Origin: Phlegmacium glaucopus
Lineage: Eukaryota > Basidiomycota > Agaricomycetes > Agaricales > Cortinariaceae
NCBI GenBank assembly: GCA_015039465.1
Contig: MU130477.1
Location: forward strand, 1,177,599 to 1,241,598
Length of the DNA: 64,000 bases
Direction of reading: 5' to 3'
Part shown: positions 24,959 to 35,948 of the stretch, piece by piece
Layout: each line of letters opens with the position of its first letter
Position numbering within the stretch: the stretch's first letter is position 1
Notes under the pieces: generated by a model
Seen by the model: the letters and a program-made list of their open reading frames with translations, nothing else
Database searches by the model: none
What the model was told of the DNA's origin: nothing
Translations under genes and position numbers: made by a program

Positions 24959-25038
24959 CATCATCAGGGAAGGTGGGATGAAGCAGAGAAAACAGAGCTT
25001 AAAGTTGTAAATATAAGGAAGAAATTAGAAAGGGACTG

Positions 25039-26349
25039 AAGTGTTTCAATAATCAAAGTGTAATAGTGTTTTTTTTACTCTACCTTGTTTACTTTCAGTT
25101 GTATTATGTTTGGAACAGAAAATCAAAAATCATAATGAGCAATCATGGAAAAGGCACAGCCTGTAACTGAAACCAGCTTTGGAACTCTACTAAACAAAGA
25201 TTATCTTAAAGTTCAATAAACATTCAAGCATCTATGGTACTTATATTATAGTTAGTGAGCCTTTGTTTTTTCTGAAAATGGTGAAAAAGACCCTGGATCA
25301 AATGTTGTGGTGTTTAAAGGTCCAATTTATCAATTGTCATGACTCAGAATGGTCCAATTACATTCAAAAACTAAACTTAAGGCTGGACATGGGTCCAAGC
25401 CTATGAAGCTAACTCAAAAGGTACACCTATGGGAATACCTGCAGGTCCAGGTCACCTGCCAACACTTTGGTTGGTAGGTGCTGGTATACTGGTATCTGTA
25501 TATTACTAAAAAAAAGTCCATAATGTGGATATTGTGTGAGCCAGGCTATAATCACTAACAATAATTTATACCGCTATAAATTGTTGTTAGTGATTATAGC
25601 CTAGACTGCTTGAAGAGCAATGAAGACTACAAGGACAACCAGAGAGCATTGGACCACTCTTTAGGTCAAAGGACTCCCTGATATTCATTTAGGGAAGGCT
25701 TAGCCTTAAACTTGTAACACACAGAGGTAGGAGGTAAGAGTAGAGATGATGAGGATGAGGATGAAGGTCTTGAAAGGTGACTGAGGTGAGAGAGTATAGA
25801 GAAGAGGATGAATGAGAAAGAGTCTTCAGTAAGACTATAGCAGTAGACAATAGGGGACAGTAACAGTTAAAGGCTGAAAAAGCAAGCTTAGAGGGAGGAA
25901 TTCTCTAGAATTCCACTGAGATGATGACTGTAGGGGACTAAGAAGTGAATTGAGAGGAACTGAGGGGAACTACCTATCCTGGTACAAAAGAGCAGTATTT
26001 ATACCCTAAGGATGAGGCTATGTAGAACAATAATAATAAAAAGAAATATGTGCTGTCAAAGGAAGAAAGATGAAGAGATGACAGCTGCAAGAAGAAAAGA
26101 ACAATGGAAAAGAAGAAGGAACAATAAAAAAAATCTGTAAGATGTCAAAGTGTGAGAGAAAACAAGAAAAGGCAGTGTGCATAGTCCAATAGCAAAAATA
26201 TATCAACTCCATAGCTGTGTGGTCATGTCAAAATGTGAAAGGTCCTGAGTCAACACTTGAAATGCACAGCCTTGTTCCTGAGAAAATACCACTTGCCCAT
26301 GATCCCATGTCATGCATGTAAGAGGACACTACATAGGTACATACACACA
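25039..26349. other. AT-rich intergenic sequence with hairpins
   Basis: No gene. Two hairpins are visible: a small one at about 25453-25482 (CACCTGCCAAC paired with GTTGGTAGGTG, one mismatch) and the larger one listed separately. Confidence 0.45.
25543..25602. repeat. Near-perfect 28-bp stem hairpin
   Basis: Arms 25543-25570 and 25575-25602 are complementary with one mismatch and are separated by only CCGC. The arms begin AGGCTATAATCACTAAC. The role is unknown; it could be a foldback-element core, a replication pause site or a small-RNA hairpin. Confidence 0.7.
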
Positions 26350-26357
26350 TGCCTGCA

Positions 26358-26972
26358 TAGGGTTACCAAAGTTCAGTTCAGAACTGACTCATGAACCTGA
26401 ACTGAACTGAACTGAACTGATAATTCAGTTCAATTCAGTTCAGGTTCAGGCATTTAGAGATTTATGGTTCATGCAGTTCAAACTGAACTGAACTGCTGAA
26501 CCGTTAGGTCCTAGAAGGCCAGGCAATTCTCTTCTTTTGACTTAACATTTTCTGGAAAGTGATCCTTCAGTAATTTATGAACATTGGAATGGTTTGGCAG
26601 TCCTTTTTAGCATGAAATAATGGCTAAGGAAGGAGGTAATGGCCAGACTTGGTATGTGATGTTATTATGTCAGCATAGATTAGTACTGCCTATTTAGGAA
26701 AATAAATATAAATCAATGGTTTTCTGTGTTCTAGAGGAGTTCTGAGATCATATGTAAGTGGAAATCAAGTGGCTAAGGGCTAAGGAAGGTCTTTGTACAA
26801 TAAATTTTCAGAAAAAGGTAATATTTCAGATTTTATAATGGTTCTTCAGTTCAGTTCAGTTCAAACCAGTTCTTAAATGGTTCAGTTCAGTTCAGGACCA
26901 TATGCAAACAGTTCAGTTCAGTTCATGCTGAGGAGGTGAAGAACTGAACTGAACTGAACTTTGGTAACCCTA
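26358..26972. mobile_element. hAT-like MITE with GTTCA/GAACT subterminal arrays
   Basis: The 615-bp element starts TAGGGTTACCAAAGTTCAG and ends with its inverse complement. An 8-bp target duplication TGCCTGCA flanks it (26350-26357 and 26973-26980). Both subterminal regions are arrays of GTTCA (or GAACT on the other arm). No ORF is present, so it would need a transposase in trans. The 8-bp duplication and terminal TAGGG fit hAT elements. Confidence 0.85.
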
Positions 26973-26980
26973 TGCCTGCA

Positions 26981-28954
26981 TACTCCATCACAACCTCCCG
27001 CTAGTTGGTTCACAAACATTGGTAAGCACGGACTCATGGGATTACCACCCACCGTCTATTAGTAAGTAGTTTACATGTGTGTCCCCAGGTAGATACTTAT
27101 CACATTCCTCACAGAACATGTGTCCTATATTTACTTTCTTACATACAATCATTATCAGGGCCAAGGGTAGTTACTCCAGTCCTCATGTATATTAGATAGC
27201 AGGTGTCATCTGTAGATGACACCTTCATATAAACTTGGTTACTGGCAGTACCATCTTCTCTAAGTCTACAATTGTATTGGATTATCCTTTGCAATAGTAA
27301 ATGTCCCCTAACAGTGCAGCCTTGATAACACTTGACACACTGCAAGAATAATCCTCTGCTGCTGATTCATCTGAAACTCCTGCTTAGTTGTGATCCTCCT
27401 GGACTTCCTAAAGTGTGATAAAGAGGGTGGGAAGGATCCGGGTACTGCATGAATGTTGGTTTTGGCAGTGAATGATAAGATAAATGGTAGATAAGCAAGG
27501 ATAGGGGGCTGAGTGAGATCCAGGAGCAAGGAATGGCAAGGTAGATAGCTGAGGGGAAGACTTGTGGGTCAATAGCCACAACAACAATGACAAAGCCTTT
27601 TACATAATGGGAGATGTAGCGGATGTGTCCATAGATGGGCCATTATTGAAATGATGGGCCATAGATACAATCAAACATGAGCTGATGTTAAGTTTGAGAA
27701 CTTTATTCCGGAGTATCGGACGGAGTTTGACCGGAACGGAACCACGGAACGGGAAAGGACTATAGCCTCAGTGTATGTGCTGTGCTACCCTAAACCTTTG
27801 TGTCCTAATTTCGGAGTAAGAACGGAATGGAGTGGAACCAGAAGTTGCAGTAACTTAGAGGAAGACTAGGAGGAGGAAACTATGTTGATATTTGAACTGA
27901 GGGAAAACATACAAGTTCAAGTACTTAAATAATAAAAGGAATTGCAACCGAAATATAAAGTATAAATATAATGTGCTGCGTTCTGCTCCTGAAAGGTTCT
28001 GCATTCTTGGGGTGAATAATCCATGGCTGGTGTGCTGACTGATAGTGGGAACATGATGACAAAGAAATAGTGGTAGTGGCAAAGAAGTAGTAATGGGTGC
28101 GGAGTATAGACAGAGGAACCGGAATGACATGGAGAAGTCTCAGGGTTGAACGTAGAAGGAGTAGTTTGGGATGTGAGGGAAGTGACTGTATGGAGTACGG
28201 ACTTCCAGAGACAACTCCGATGGAGCTGGACTGGAGTAATGTATGATGGAATGTAACAGCTGATGACTGATGTGAATAGTAGATTGATTGTTTTGTTGTA
28301 TCACTAGCCAAGGAATAAATGGATGGTAGATGTGCAGGATCATGTTGATAGTGTAAATGATGAAGAGCATAGTGAGAGACATTGAGATGTTGGAATAACA
28401 AACTCCTGCGAGCCCATATTTGGTATAGTAGATGCCCGCTACTCATTTTGTCACATATTCCCATTTTACTTTCTCTTGTCTCTCAGCTCTTGAAACATCT
28501 GTTCATAACCCAATACTGTAGTTAATATATTCCTTATTGTTTCTACAATTGCTTTTTGTTCTCCTCATTGTAGTTTAGCTCTTTTTCTACTTTTAACATA
28601 TATACCTTTTGTCATGTACTCATTTTCCCTCAGTCGTTTGCTTCATCGCTTGCAAACACTGAGGTAAGACTCATTTGTAATCTTTATATATCTTTACTTA
28701 CAGTAATACCTAGCAAATATGTGCTAGGTAAATATATAGTTGTTTGCTTCATTGCTCGCAAACACTGAGCAAATACGTGCTAGAATCTTACATGAGAATA
28801 TGTTGAATGAATGATTTTTATTGACCAGGAATGCGATTCAGGGCCGCTTCCAAAACAGGCAAGTGAATTCAAAGTCCACTTTATTTTCATGATGGCAACT
28901 TTTAAGCTTTTTACCCATGCTACCAATCAGTATTGGTGCACGATACTGCCTTGT
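26981..28954. other. AT-rich intergenic sequence
   Basis: No supported gene. A stretch rich in CGGAA/CGGAGT words at 27700-27850 may be another subterminal-array remnant. TTTGCTTCATYGCTYGCAAA palindromes at about 28639 and 28745 are duplicated around AT-rich sequence. Confidence 0.4.
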
Positions 28955-29250
28955 TTTCAACCAACCACCTGTCTGTCAACCAACCACATTTTTCAACCAA
29001 CCACATTTTTCAGCCAACCGCATTTTCAACCAACCACCTGTTTTTCAACCAACTGCCTTGTTTTCAACTGACCACCTGTCTGTCAACCAACTGCATTTTT
29101 CAACCAACTGCATTTTCAACCAACCACCTGTTTTTCAACCAACTATGTTTTTCAACCAACTATATTTTTCAACCAACTGCTTGTTTTTTTAACCAATCAC
29201 CCCTTTTTCAACCAATCACCTGTTTTTCAACCAACTGCCTGTATTTTACA
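28955..29250 (+). repeat. Minisatellite of TTTTTCAACCAAC-type units
   Basis: About 15 imperfect units of roughly 18-22 bp built on TTTTTCAACCAACYRC. The ORFs through it are only the repeat in translation. It sits directly before a repeat core that is shared with the element at 51290-52297. Confidence 0.75.
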
Positions 29251-29260
29251 ATATATTTGT

Positions 29261-29385
29261 ATTGAGTAGGATATATATGATGTTTAGAATAATTGAGTGT
29301 GATTTTTATTTCATTACTATTCTGTTGTGCAAGATTATTAAAATATCTGGTCTATAAGCTTTCTAGCATCAGATCCAGAGGGGTT
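29261..29385 (+). repeat. Dispersed repeat core, copy A
   Basis: Shares ATATATGATGTTTAGAATAA, the TTCTGTTGTG block and TTTCTAGCATCAGATCCA with 51921-52048 in the same order. In this copy the core is followed immediately by a TPR gene fragment. Confidence 0.6.
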
Positions 29386-29490
29386 GGGGTTGAGCAGCTG
29401 CAGGTTCAAGTTATGGACAGGAGCAAGCAGCTGCTTAGCACAAAACATCCAGACACCCTCACCAGTATGGCAAATATAACAAGCACATAT
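29386..29490 (+). pseudogene. Stray TPR fragment related to the NB-ARC/TPR gene
   Basis: Encodes about one TPR unit (EQLQVQVMDRSKQLL, then KHPDTLTSMANITSTY) matching the array 4.4 kb upstream at DNA level, then loses similarity. It joins abruptly to the repeat core at its left. This is a gene fragment, possibly captured by a transposable element. Confidence 0.75.
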
Positions 29491-30490
29491 TGTTACAATT
29501 TCAAACAATTCAGATGATTCTGACTGTAAACAGTTGTGTAAAAGTTGTTCATTTGTATAATGAGCTCAGAAGAATGCCAAGAGATCACCTCAAGGTATTG
29601 TCTTCAGAGTTTGAGAGAGATTGAGAGAGATAAGCAGGTAATATTCTCAAGAACTAGCTAGAGAAATACAAGTGAAGTAAATGCAGTATTTATATGAAAA
29701 GGATGAGGATGATGTATAAAGTGAGTCATAGGTAAAGATAGAAACAACTCATGCAATGAGTCATATGCATGTGTGTGAGTCACATATGAAACAATGAAAA
29801 GATGAAGGTAAAAGAATGTAAGCAATAATGATAAGAGGATGTAAAGCATATGTAGGTGAAACAGCAACATGTTCAGTGAAGATAAGAAAGAGAAAAAGAA
29901 AAGTTTGTAACACATATAGAGATTATCACAGGTTTTCAAACCTGGGTTTTGGGTTGGAATCTGTAGGATACAGTAGAGTAGGGTCTGGGCAGGCAATCTC
30001 AAACCTCACCAAGCCCATACCCCAAAACAGGTCCACAAAAGACTGGACTTTCAAGCATTAAATGTTGAGGAAGATGGTGAGGAGAGCAAAGGTGGTGATT
30101 AGATTAGATGCAATGTCACACCTGTCAGCAGTTTCCATGAGAAACAGCATCACTGAATCATTTCACATCCTGTATCTTACTCACTCATGCCTAAGCTATT
30201 GCTGTGTCAAGGGCCACCAGAACACTGTGGTTTACAAGGAAAGGCAACATTTATGGGGACATTTCCTATGTTTTCTGATGTTGAAAACTCAGATACAAAC
30301 TCAAGAATGTGGGAGCAACAATAAAGTATTGGGAGGTAAATGTGTAGCATACATAACTGTTTACATAAAAATGTGCATACTATAGATCATAAATCATATG
30401 GTGTTTCAACATAATTGGGAATGGGAATGGAATTAAGAAATTATTATTCCAACACCTGAGTGGTCCAGATACCAATTGACAATACAGTCA
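29491..30490. other. AT-rich intergenic sequence
   Basis: No supported gene. Short ORFs have no domain or codon bias. Confidence 0.45.
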
Positions 30491-30577
30491 CATTTGAGAT
30501 ATAATATAATGTAACATCTCACAAAGAAAAAACAGAAGGTCATGGATGAATTCATGTTGAGCGCTGAACAACTACCT
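30491..30577 (+). repeat. Diverged direct repeat, right copy
   Basis: Counterpart of 19679-19755, running up to the stop of the CWC2 pseudogene. Together the two copies bracket about 10.8 kb of AT-rich, CpG-poor sequence containing the NB-ARC/TPR gene. Confidence 0.55.
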
Positions 30578-31510
30578 AATCATCCTCATCACTTCCATAA
30601 TCCCCCAGTCCTTCGACGGTAATGGCGGTGGACGTTGTTGAGCAGGAGGAAGTCCATGTTGGCTCCTGATTTTGCGAAATATTTCAAACCTTCCAAAGTA
30701 TCGGTGGTTCAGCAGACCCGCAGGTGGGGAAGGTGTTTCTGAATGGACGTCCCCACTCTTCGAGTTCAGCCCCCTGTGTTTTGACTCAGGTTCATCCTCT
30801 TCTTCAATGTAGCCTACCTGTTCCTCATCACCATCGTCCACCATGACACCATCCTCCAATGCACAGCTCTCATTGTGTCCACGATCCTAGGGTCCATGCG
30901 TGCTTTAATAGCTTCCTGACCGATGTCTTCTAACCGTCTCTTCTCGGCAACTTTTTGCACGGGGCTCTGTTGCCCAGCGGACGTTTAGAATTTCGTCATT
31001 ATCCAACGACTGGCACGCCATAGCTTCCTTAGCGAATTGAGCGTGAAACTCGGAGACATAAGTCACGAAAGCCACGCAACGGTATTGTAGGACTCATACT
31101 GAGAGAAATGTAAGCATATAGCGATTAAAGGAAATAAAGAAGGAAGACTCTTTACTTCTCTCAATGGTCCCCCATTCCCTAAAATGCCTCGTCACCACCT
31201 CTTTCGCCTCCTGCCCATTTCCAGTCTCCTTAATCCTGCCAATATACAGTGTCCGGTTTTGCCTATTGAAGCTGCCCGCATCCCCCATATCATCTGTAAT
31301 CCACAAACTTGTCCCTCGCAAAACGATCTTTGGAGCTATCGGGCATAGTATCCATAGAGTTGGGAAGAGTATGTCAGTATTCGCACTCCCAGCCGTATGA
31401 ACAGCATCCACGGGCGAAGAAGAGACATATGTAATTCATGCCAGTAGTGTTGGCACGTGTAAGCCCAGAGTCGCGTTTGAGGGATTTGGTCTTACTGCGT
31501 ATGCGTAAGA
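30577..31510 (-). pseudogene. cwc2: Cwc2-like pre-mRNA splicing factor, decayed
   Basis: Blocks on the minus strand match Cwc2 in order: a CCCH-type region (CLFFARGCCSYGWECEY), the DRFARDKFVDYR linker, an RRM start (SFNRQNRTLYIGRI), the VVTRHFREWG helix, then after an intron AFVTYVSEFHAQFAKEAMA and LNVRWATE, a charged helix, and an acidic C terminus. Cwc2 is a Prp19-complex protein that contacts U6 snRNA in the spliceosome. Lesions: a TGA inside the CCCH region where a Leu/His pair is expected, a frame change at the YR/DDMG junction, another after RWATE, another before the acidic tail, and a one-base slip just before the final stop. No single frame covers the gene. A functional copy must exist elsewhere, since the factor is normally essential. 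Confidence 0.8.
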
Positions 31511-32120
31511 TTGATTGTCAGCAAAATCGAATAACCTGAATTCTGAGTACGCACTTCGAGTAACTGTCTTCTCAATCTCCTCCCGCCCATTTATTACACA
31601 AAATATCTAGGAAGGAGACGAAGATGAGATTAATTGTTTAATGGGGGGGGAATGTTTTCGCGTACTGTACTCTTTTCCTGTTTGTACAGCTTCTGTCTTC
31701 ACAACATCTCCTGCTTTAACCTGTTTTGGCCAGCTATAGGTTTTGGTGCTTGTGGGATTGGTATAGGGTCAACTAGTTGGACTTCAACAGTTGTGCTCAT
31801 CATGGTTCTCCTTTAAGTGAATGAGTGACCATGTGACCGTTCCGGAGGTAAATTTGATTTTGGACTCGCCAGACCTTATCTTCAAGACCCCGGATAAGCG
31901 TCCGTCCCCCCTTTCTTTCTTCCATTATGACTCAGGCTTTTACATTCCTTCCCTGAATTTTCCTTAACATTTGGATGGTGATCTGCTTTCTTTAGAATTT
32001 GATTCAGCCCGCCGACTCTACCATAAGACCATTTAGCACCGGGATTACCAGAACGAGAGACATAGACACTTCATGTCCCATGTTATTTCAGGCAAAACTA
32101 CCGACATCTGGCACCAATCA
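31511..32120. other. Intergenic
   Basis: No supported gene; short ORFs only. Confidence 0.45.
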
Positions 32121-33373
32121 CTAGATGACCCGGACAGCCAGAATTTCCCGACTGTTGAGATCACTCATCGCTCCGCGTATCCACCGCTCATTAAACTCCC
32201 GCTTATGTGTACTTGCCTCCTCGAGGACAATCGTGACTCGTACGAACTGTAAACCGAAGAAGTGGTGCACGAGCAGGACGCATTCCAGACTTTGCCAGTT
32301 GAAGCAGGCCAGAGCAGCATTAGCGTCTAGTAGGAACCTTAAGTCAATAGATTCGAGGAAGGATGACTCGATGCGCTGGAGGATTGGTATGAGAGTTGCT
32401 TCTGTTACGGAAAGGTTTTTGTTTTCCTGAATTCGGAGACCTTCGATGCATAGCGTTCGCAGCTGACTTAAACGAGATAAGTCGACAGCATTGACGAAGC
32501 CATCTAGGTCCGAGGATTCAATCCCAAATGACTTCAAAAACGCAAGCAGAGCGTACCTATGCCCACCATCTGCAAGGTTTCCCGTGCAAATCCCAAAGAA
32601 ACGTGTTGTAGGTTGGGTTCGGATCTTTTCAATGTGGTTGAAAGGTATGGGAGATGACTACATTTAATATCTTGCAGTTTCAACGCCAACAAGTTTCCGG
32701 AAGCGAGGCAGCTCAGGATTACTGGAATCCCATCATCTGTTCCCAGCTCGATCGTTTGCACATTGGACGGCAGCCGAAGGGTCAAAGCCGAAGCAATGGC
32801 GTATTCGGGATATTTCAGGAAGGATACATGGGCGGAAAGTTGTCGTAAGGATGGAAAGGAAGACGCGACACGGATGACTTCACGAAGGTCGTGGAATATG
32901 ACTCCTTGGAACTCAAGTCTGTTCAGTTTGTAAAACTTTGCCAACCGTCCGCGCAACTTTCCTTGCTGTATCGGCGATAGTGCGGTCCAATCGACGTTTT
33001 TCACCTGCATGGATTTGACTTGGGAGAAGCATAGAATATGTGATTGAGCCATGGCTTCATGGAACAGGACCTTTTCATCGTTTCCCTGAAGTCCAGATCG
33101 AATATTTTGGGCCCTTTCTTTCGCTCTCAGATCATCAAGCTCAATTCGGTGGATATAGTGCGTAAATGTACAGCTTCGGGACTTGGCAAGCTCGAAGAAT
33201 CTGTGTATGCGCCATGGCCATAGCTGAATGGTAGAGAATGTGTGATATCTGCTACGACTGAGCCATTCAGAGCACACTGTACTGCAAATGCCCAATGCGC
33301 GCAAGTCGGAATGAAGATGGTCGATGATGCTGTCTGTTATCTCCCATGGAAGCACTGGATATTGTATGGCCAT
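32121..33373 (-). CDS. F-box/LRR-like protein with a frame break
   Basis: From the ATG at 33373 an F-box-like motif (YPVLPWEITDSIIDHLHSD, then CSTVCSEWLSRSRYHTF) is followed by leucine-rich segments typical of agaricomycete F-box proteins (LRQLSAHVSF, LQHVSLGFAR). The first frame ends at about 32538. The downstream frame, which begins with an excellent family match (DGGHRYALLAFLKSFGI) and continues to 32121, is offset by one base relative to the first. No intron of usable size resolves it, because the only donor/acceptor pair nearby would excise 25 nt. A one-base indel around 32575-32600, real or an assembly error, best explains it. Full length would be about 417 residues. SCF adaptor function is inferred. 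Confidence 0.6.
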
Positions 33374-34371
33374 CTGAATCGATGCACAGAGGGAAAAGAT
33401 GACGTTGCTTTTAAATTGGTGTATTGAGACCTTCGTGGATTAAATAAAGAGTCAGACATGAGACTGAACCCTCCAACGTTGGTCAGGATCCGAATTTAGT
33501 GCCCCTCCGGCATGTCAACGTTATTGCGAACTGGGGTTGACCGTTGGATACAAGCTCCGTCCACTTATGACAACTTGACTTGGCATGGCATTGACACATT
33601 TATATTAGAAGAACACATGTTGTATGTACTCGTACTTGAGATATTTGTTACACAGTGATCCGAATCTATTAAATAATGGCAATAACAGACTTAATGACAC
33701 CAATTTTCAGCGGCTGGCAATGTTAGTAAACAAAAATTTGCCCTACTATAATATCGAGAAAGTCTTTTATCCAAAGTAGAAGGTGCTCAGCTGACTTCCC
33801 AGGTGACTCGTCACTTGCTCAAGGCGTCGTCGTTCTGGCAACCTCAAGGAAGGCTTTTTCAGCTAAGAATTACTCACAACCACAAACATCGGATTTAACA
33901 AGATATCAGATATCGCTTGCACTTCTTATTCACGAGCTATAGCTTCCCATCACGGTGAGAGGTTGTGACACACCTCGCAACCGATATCATTGCAACCCAC
34001 TTACAGTGTGCCAGTGGTGGAGGGCCAAATTCAATCAGTCTCGCTCTTGCATATCAAAGAGCCAGGGAATGGACTTATACATTGGTACATTCGGCAGATA
34101 TCAGCGAATCAATGCAAAAAGGTGTGATTTCCAACGTATTTCCCAACGACTCACTGCACCAATTTACCATCGAACTCTCGTTGTAGCTGATGTGCGCTTG
34201 GGACTGGAGCGATTGGTAAGCACAACTATTCTATTTTGGTGCATTGCCCGCTCTGAGACTAAGACTTCAGTGTCACTTGTGTCTGCAGGATGTTCATCTT
34301 TTCGAAACTGCCTCTCATTTCCACCTTTGCACGATACTGCGAAACCCTTCTAGGCTATAAGCTCGAAACTC
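33374..34371. other. Mostly non-coding; possible remnant exon 33955-34210
   Basis: Between about 33955 and 34210 a plus-strand frame looks protein-like (LVVADVRLGLERL at its end) and is followed by a GTAAGC donor. No domain was recognised and no 5' exon found. It could be the 3' end of a separate gene or part of the vWA gene's 5' region. Confidence 0.25.
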
Positions 34372-35613
34372 ATGGTCTCTCTCGATTTGTTGCAGGCTAG
34401 TCCAGGCTCCACTGGCACCAAGTCTATTGAAACGGACACGCCACTTGATGGGACTGATAGAGACAGATCTCTGTGAGTTTCCCAACATCCCAGGTTCCAA
34501 GCCACAGTGCGCTGACGGTGATCCAGCGACATTGTATTCTTGCAGGACACAACAGGCAGCCAAGGACGTTACATTGAATCCGCAAAGAAAGCCACCCGCG
34601 GCATATGCGAAAAGATCTCTGCCTCTGCAGGCATCAAGAAAGAATTGATTCGATTTGGACTGATTGCCTTTCGAGATCATCCTCCTCAAGACAACACCTA
34701 CGTAATGAAAAAATTCGGATTCACGAATGATAACTCAATTATGGAGACGAATCTCAAACATCTCATTGCTTCGGGTGGTGGGGATGCACCTGAGGCACAA
34801 ACTGCGGCGCTGGCTGCAGCCTTAGACATGGAATGGAATGACAATGCTGTGAAGATGGTCATCCTTATTACTGATTCACCTCCACATGGCGTTGAGAAAA
34901 CGGGGGATGGATTCACTGAGTCTCCAGATCGTACGTTAGTATTATCCTGGTCACCAATATATGTTTACTGAACCTCTTTACAGAGAACGATCCTCTAGAC
35001 ATCGCTCGTCAAATGGCAGAACATGGAATCACACTAGTAAATTGAACGGTATCTTTCATATGTTCTACTCAACTGATTTGTTAGTACAGTTTGTCATCGC
35101 TTGTGAACCTTCACTGAGCGGATATGATGTAAGACCCCTCTTATTTCTTGTTGCCTTCTCATGGACGGCGTCTTTCTTTCCAGAATGCTGTTGATTTTTA
35201 CACAGCCCTCACCCGACTTACTAAGTATATTTACTTTCCTATATACATGTCAATTTACAGCCACTCACATACATTCTCCCACATATAGTGGCAACATCTG
35301 CCCGCTTATGATGGCCAATAAGCTTGGCGATTACATTGCTGGCACCGCTGTTGAGACAATCGAGACCGAGAAGTTAATCGAAGAGTTTGAGCATATTATC
35401 GTAGACGACGTCTACGGTGCCGATGTCCCCATCGACAAGGTGGCAGATAATCTGCAAGAAAAGTTACACCAAAAAGGATCAAAGATAAAGACAATGAACA
35501 TTGAGCATATATATAACGAGACAGCAGAGAGTAGAGCCAATATCAATATCTGGTATTCATCAAAAAGTATCGCAGATGGTCGCCGGCAAGTTACTCTAGT
35601 AAGCAGTGTTTAA
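34372..35613 (+). CDS. vWA-domain protein, probably 3'-truncated
   Basis: Exons 34372..34472, 34527..34930, 34984..35036, 35090..35128, 35184..35224 and 35289..35613 give 320 residues. The vWA domain has the metal-site start [39 protein letters not shown] and [10 protein letters not shown], as in fungal vWA proteins often linked to alpha-kinase or ubiquitin-related functions. A helical C-terminal part follows ([16 protein letters not shown]). Family members normally continue past this point. Here the last coding block reads up to ACTCTA, then GTAAGC, a perfect splice donor, and the frame stops seven codons after the domain text (TAA at 35611-35613). About 30 bp later the DIRS-like element begins, so the 3' exons seem to be lost or displaced. 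Function unknown. Confidence 0.75.
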
Positions 35614-35948
35614 TTTCTTCTTTGCGTATTCTCTTGTTTCGTCAAGTGTAGATGAACCCTGTATCAACTATGGTTGATGAACAGGGTGTAGGTGTATTGG
35701 CAGACTAAAATATTTAGAGGCTATTTATGGTGCGAATGCAGTAAGCTATTTGGGTGAAAGCGCGAAGCGCTTCCCGACCCGAGCAGTGACCCGAACTAGA
35801 CTGGGGGAAAGAGACGAGCTGCGAAACCCGAATTTTAGGAGTCTGACGACGCGACGAGTGAGTCTCGTTACCCAAGTGCTAGGAGAAAGACTGCTAGGCT
35901 TACTATGCGTGTTCCCTAGGTGACGTGAGGAGTGTGTCCCATAGTAAG

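Noticed and set aside
28955..29250. CRISPR-like array
   Set aside because: Units are short, imperfect and directly abutting without unique spacers; it is a minisatellite in a eukaryotic genome. The same applies to 63204-63905.
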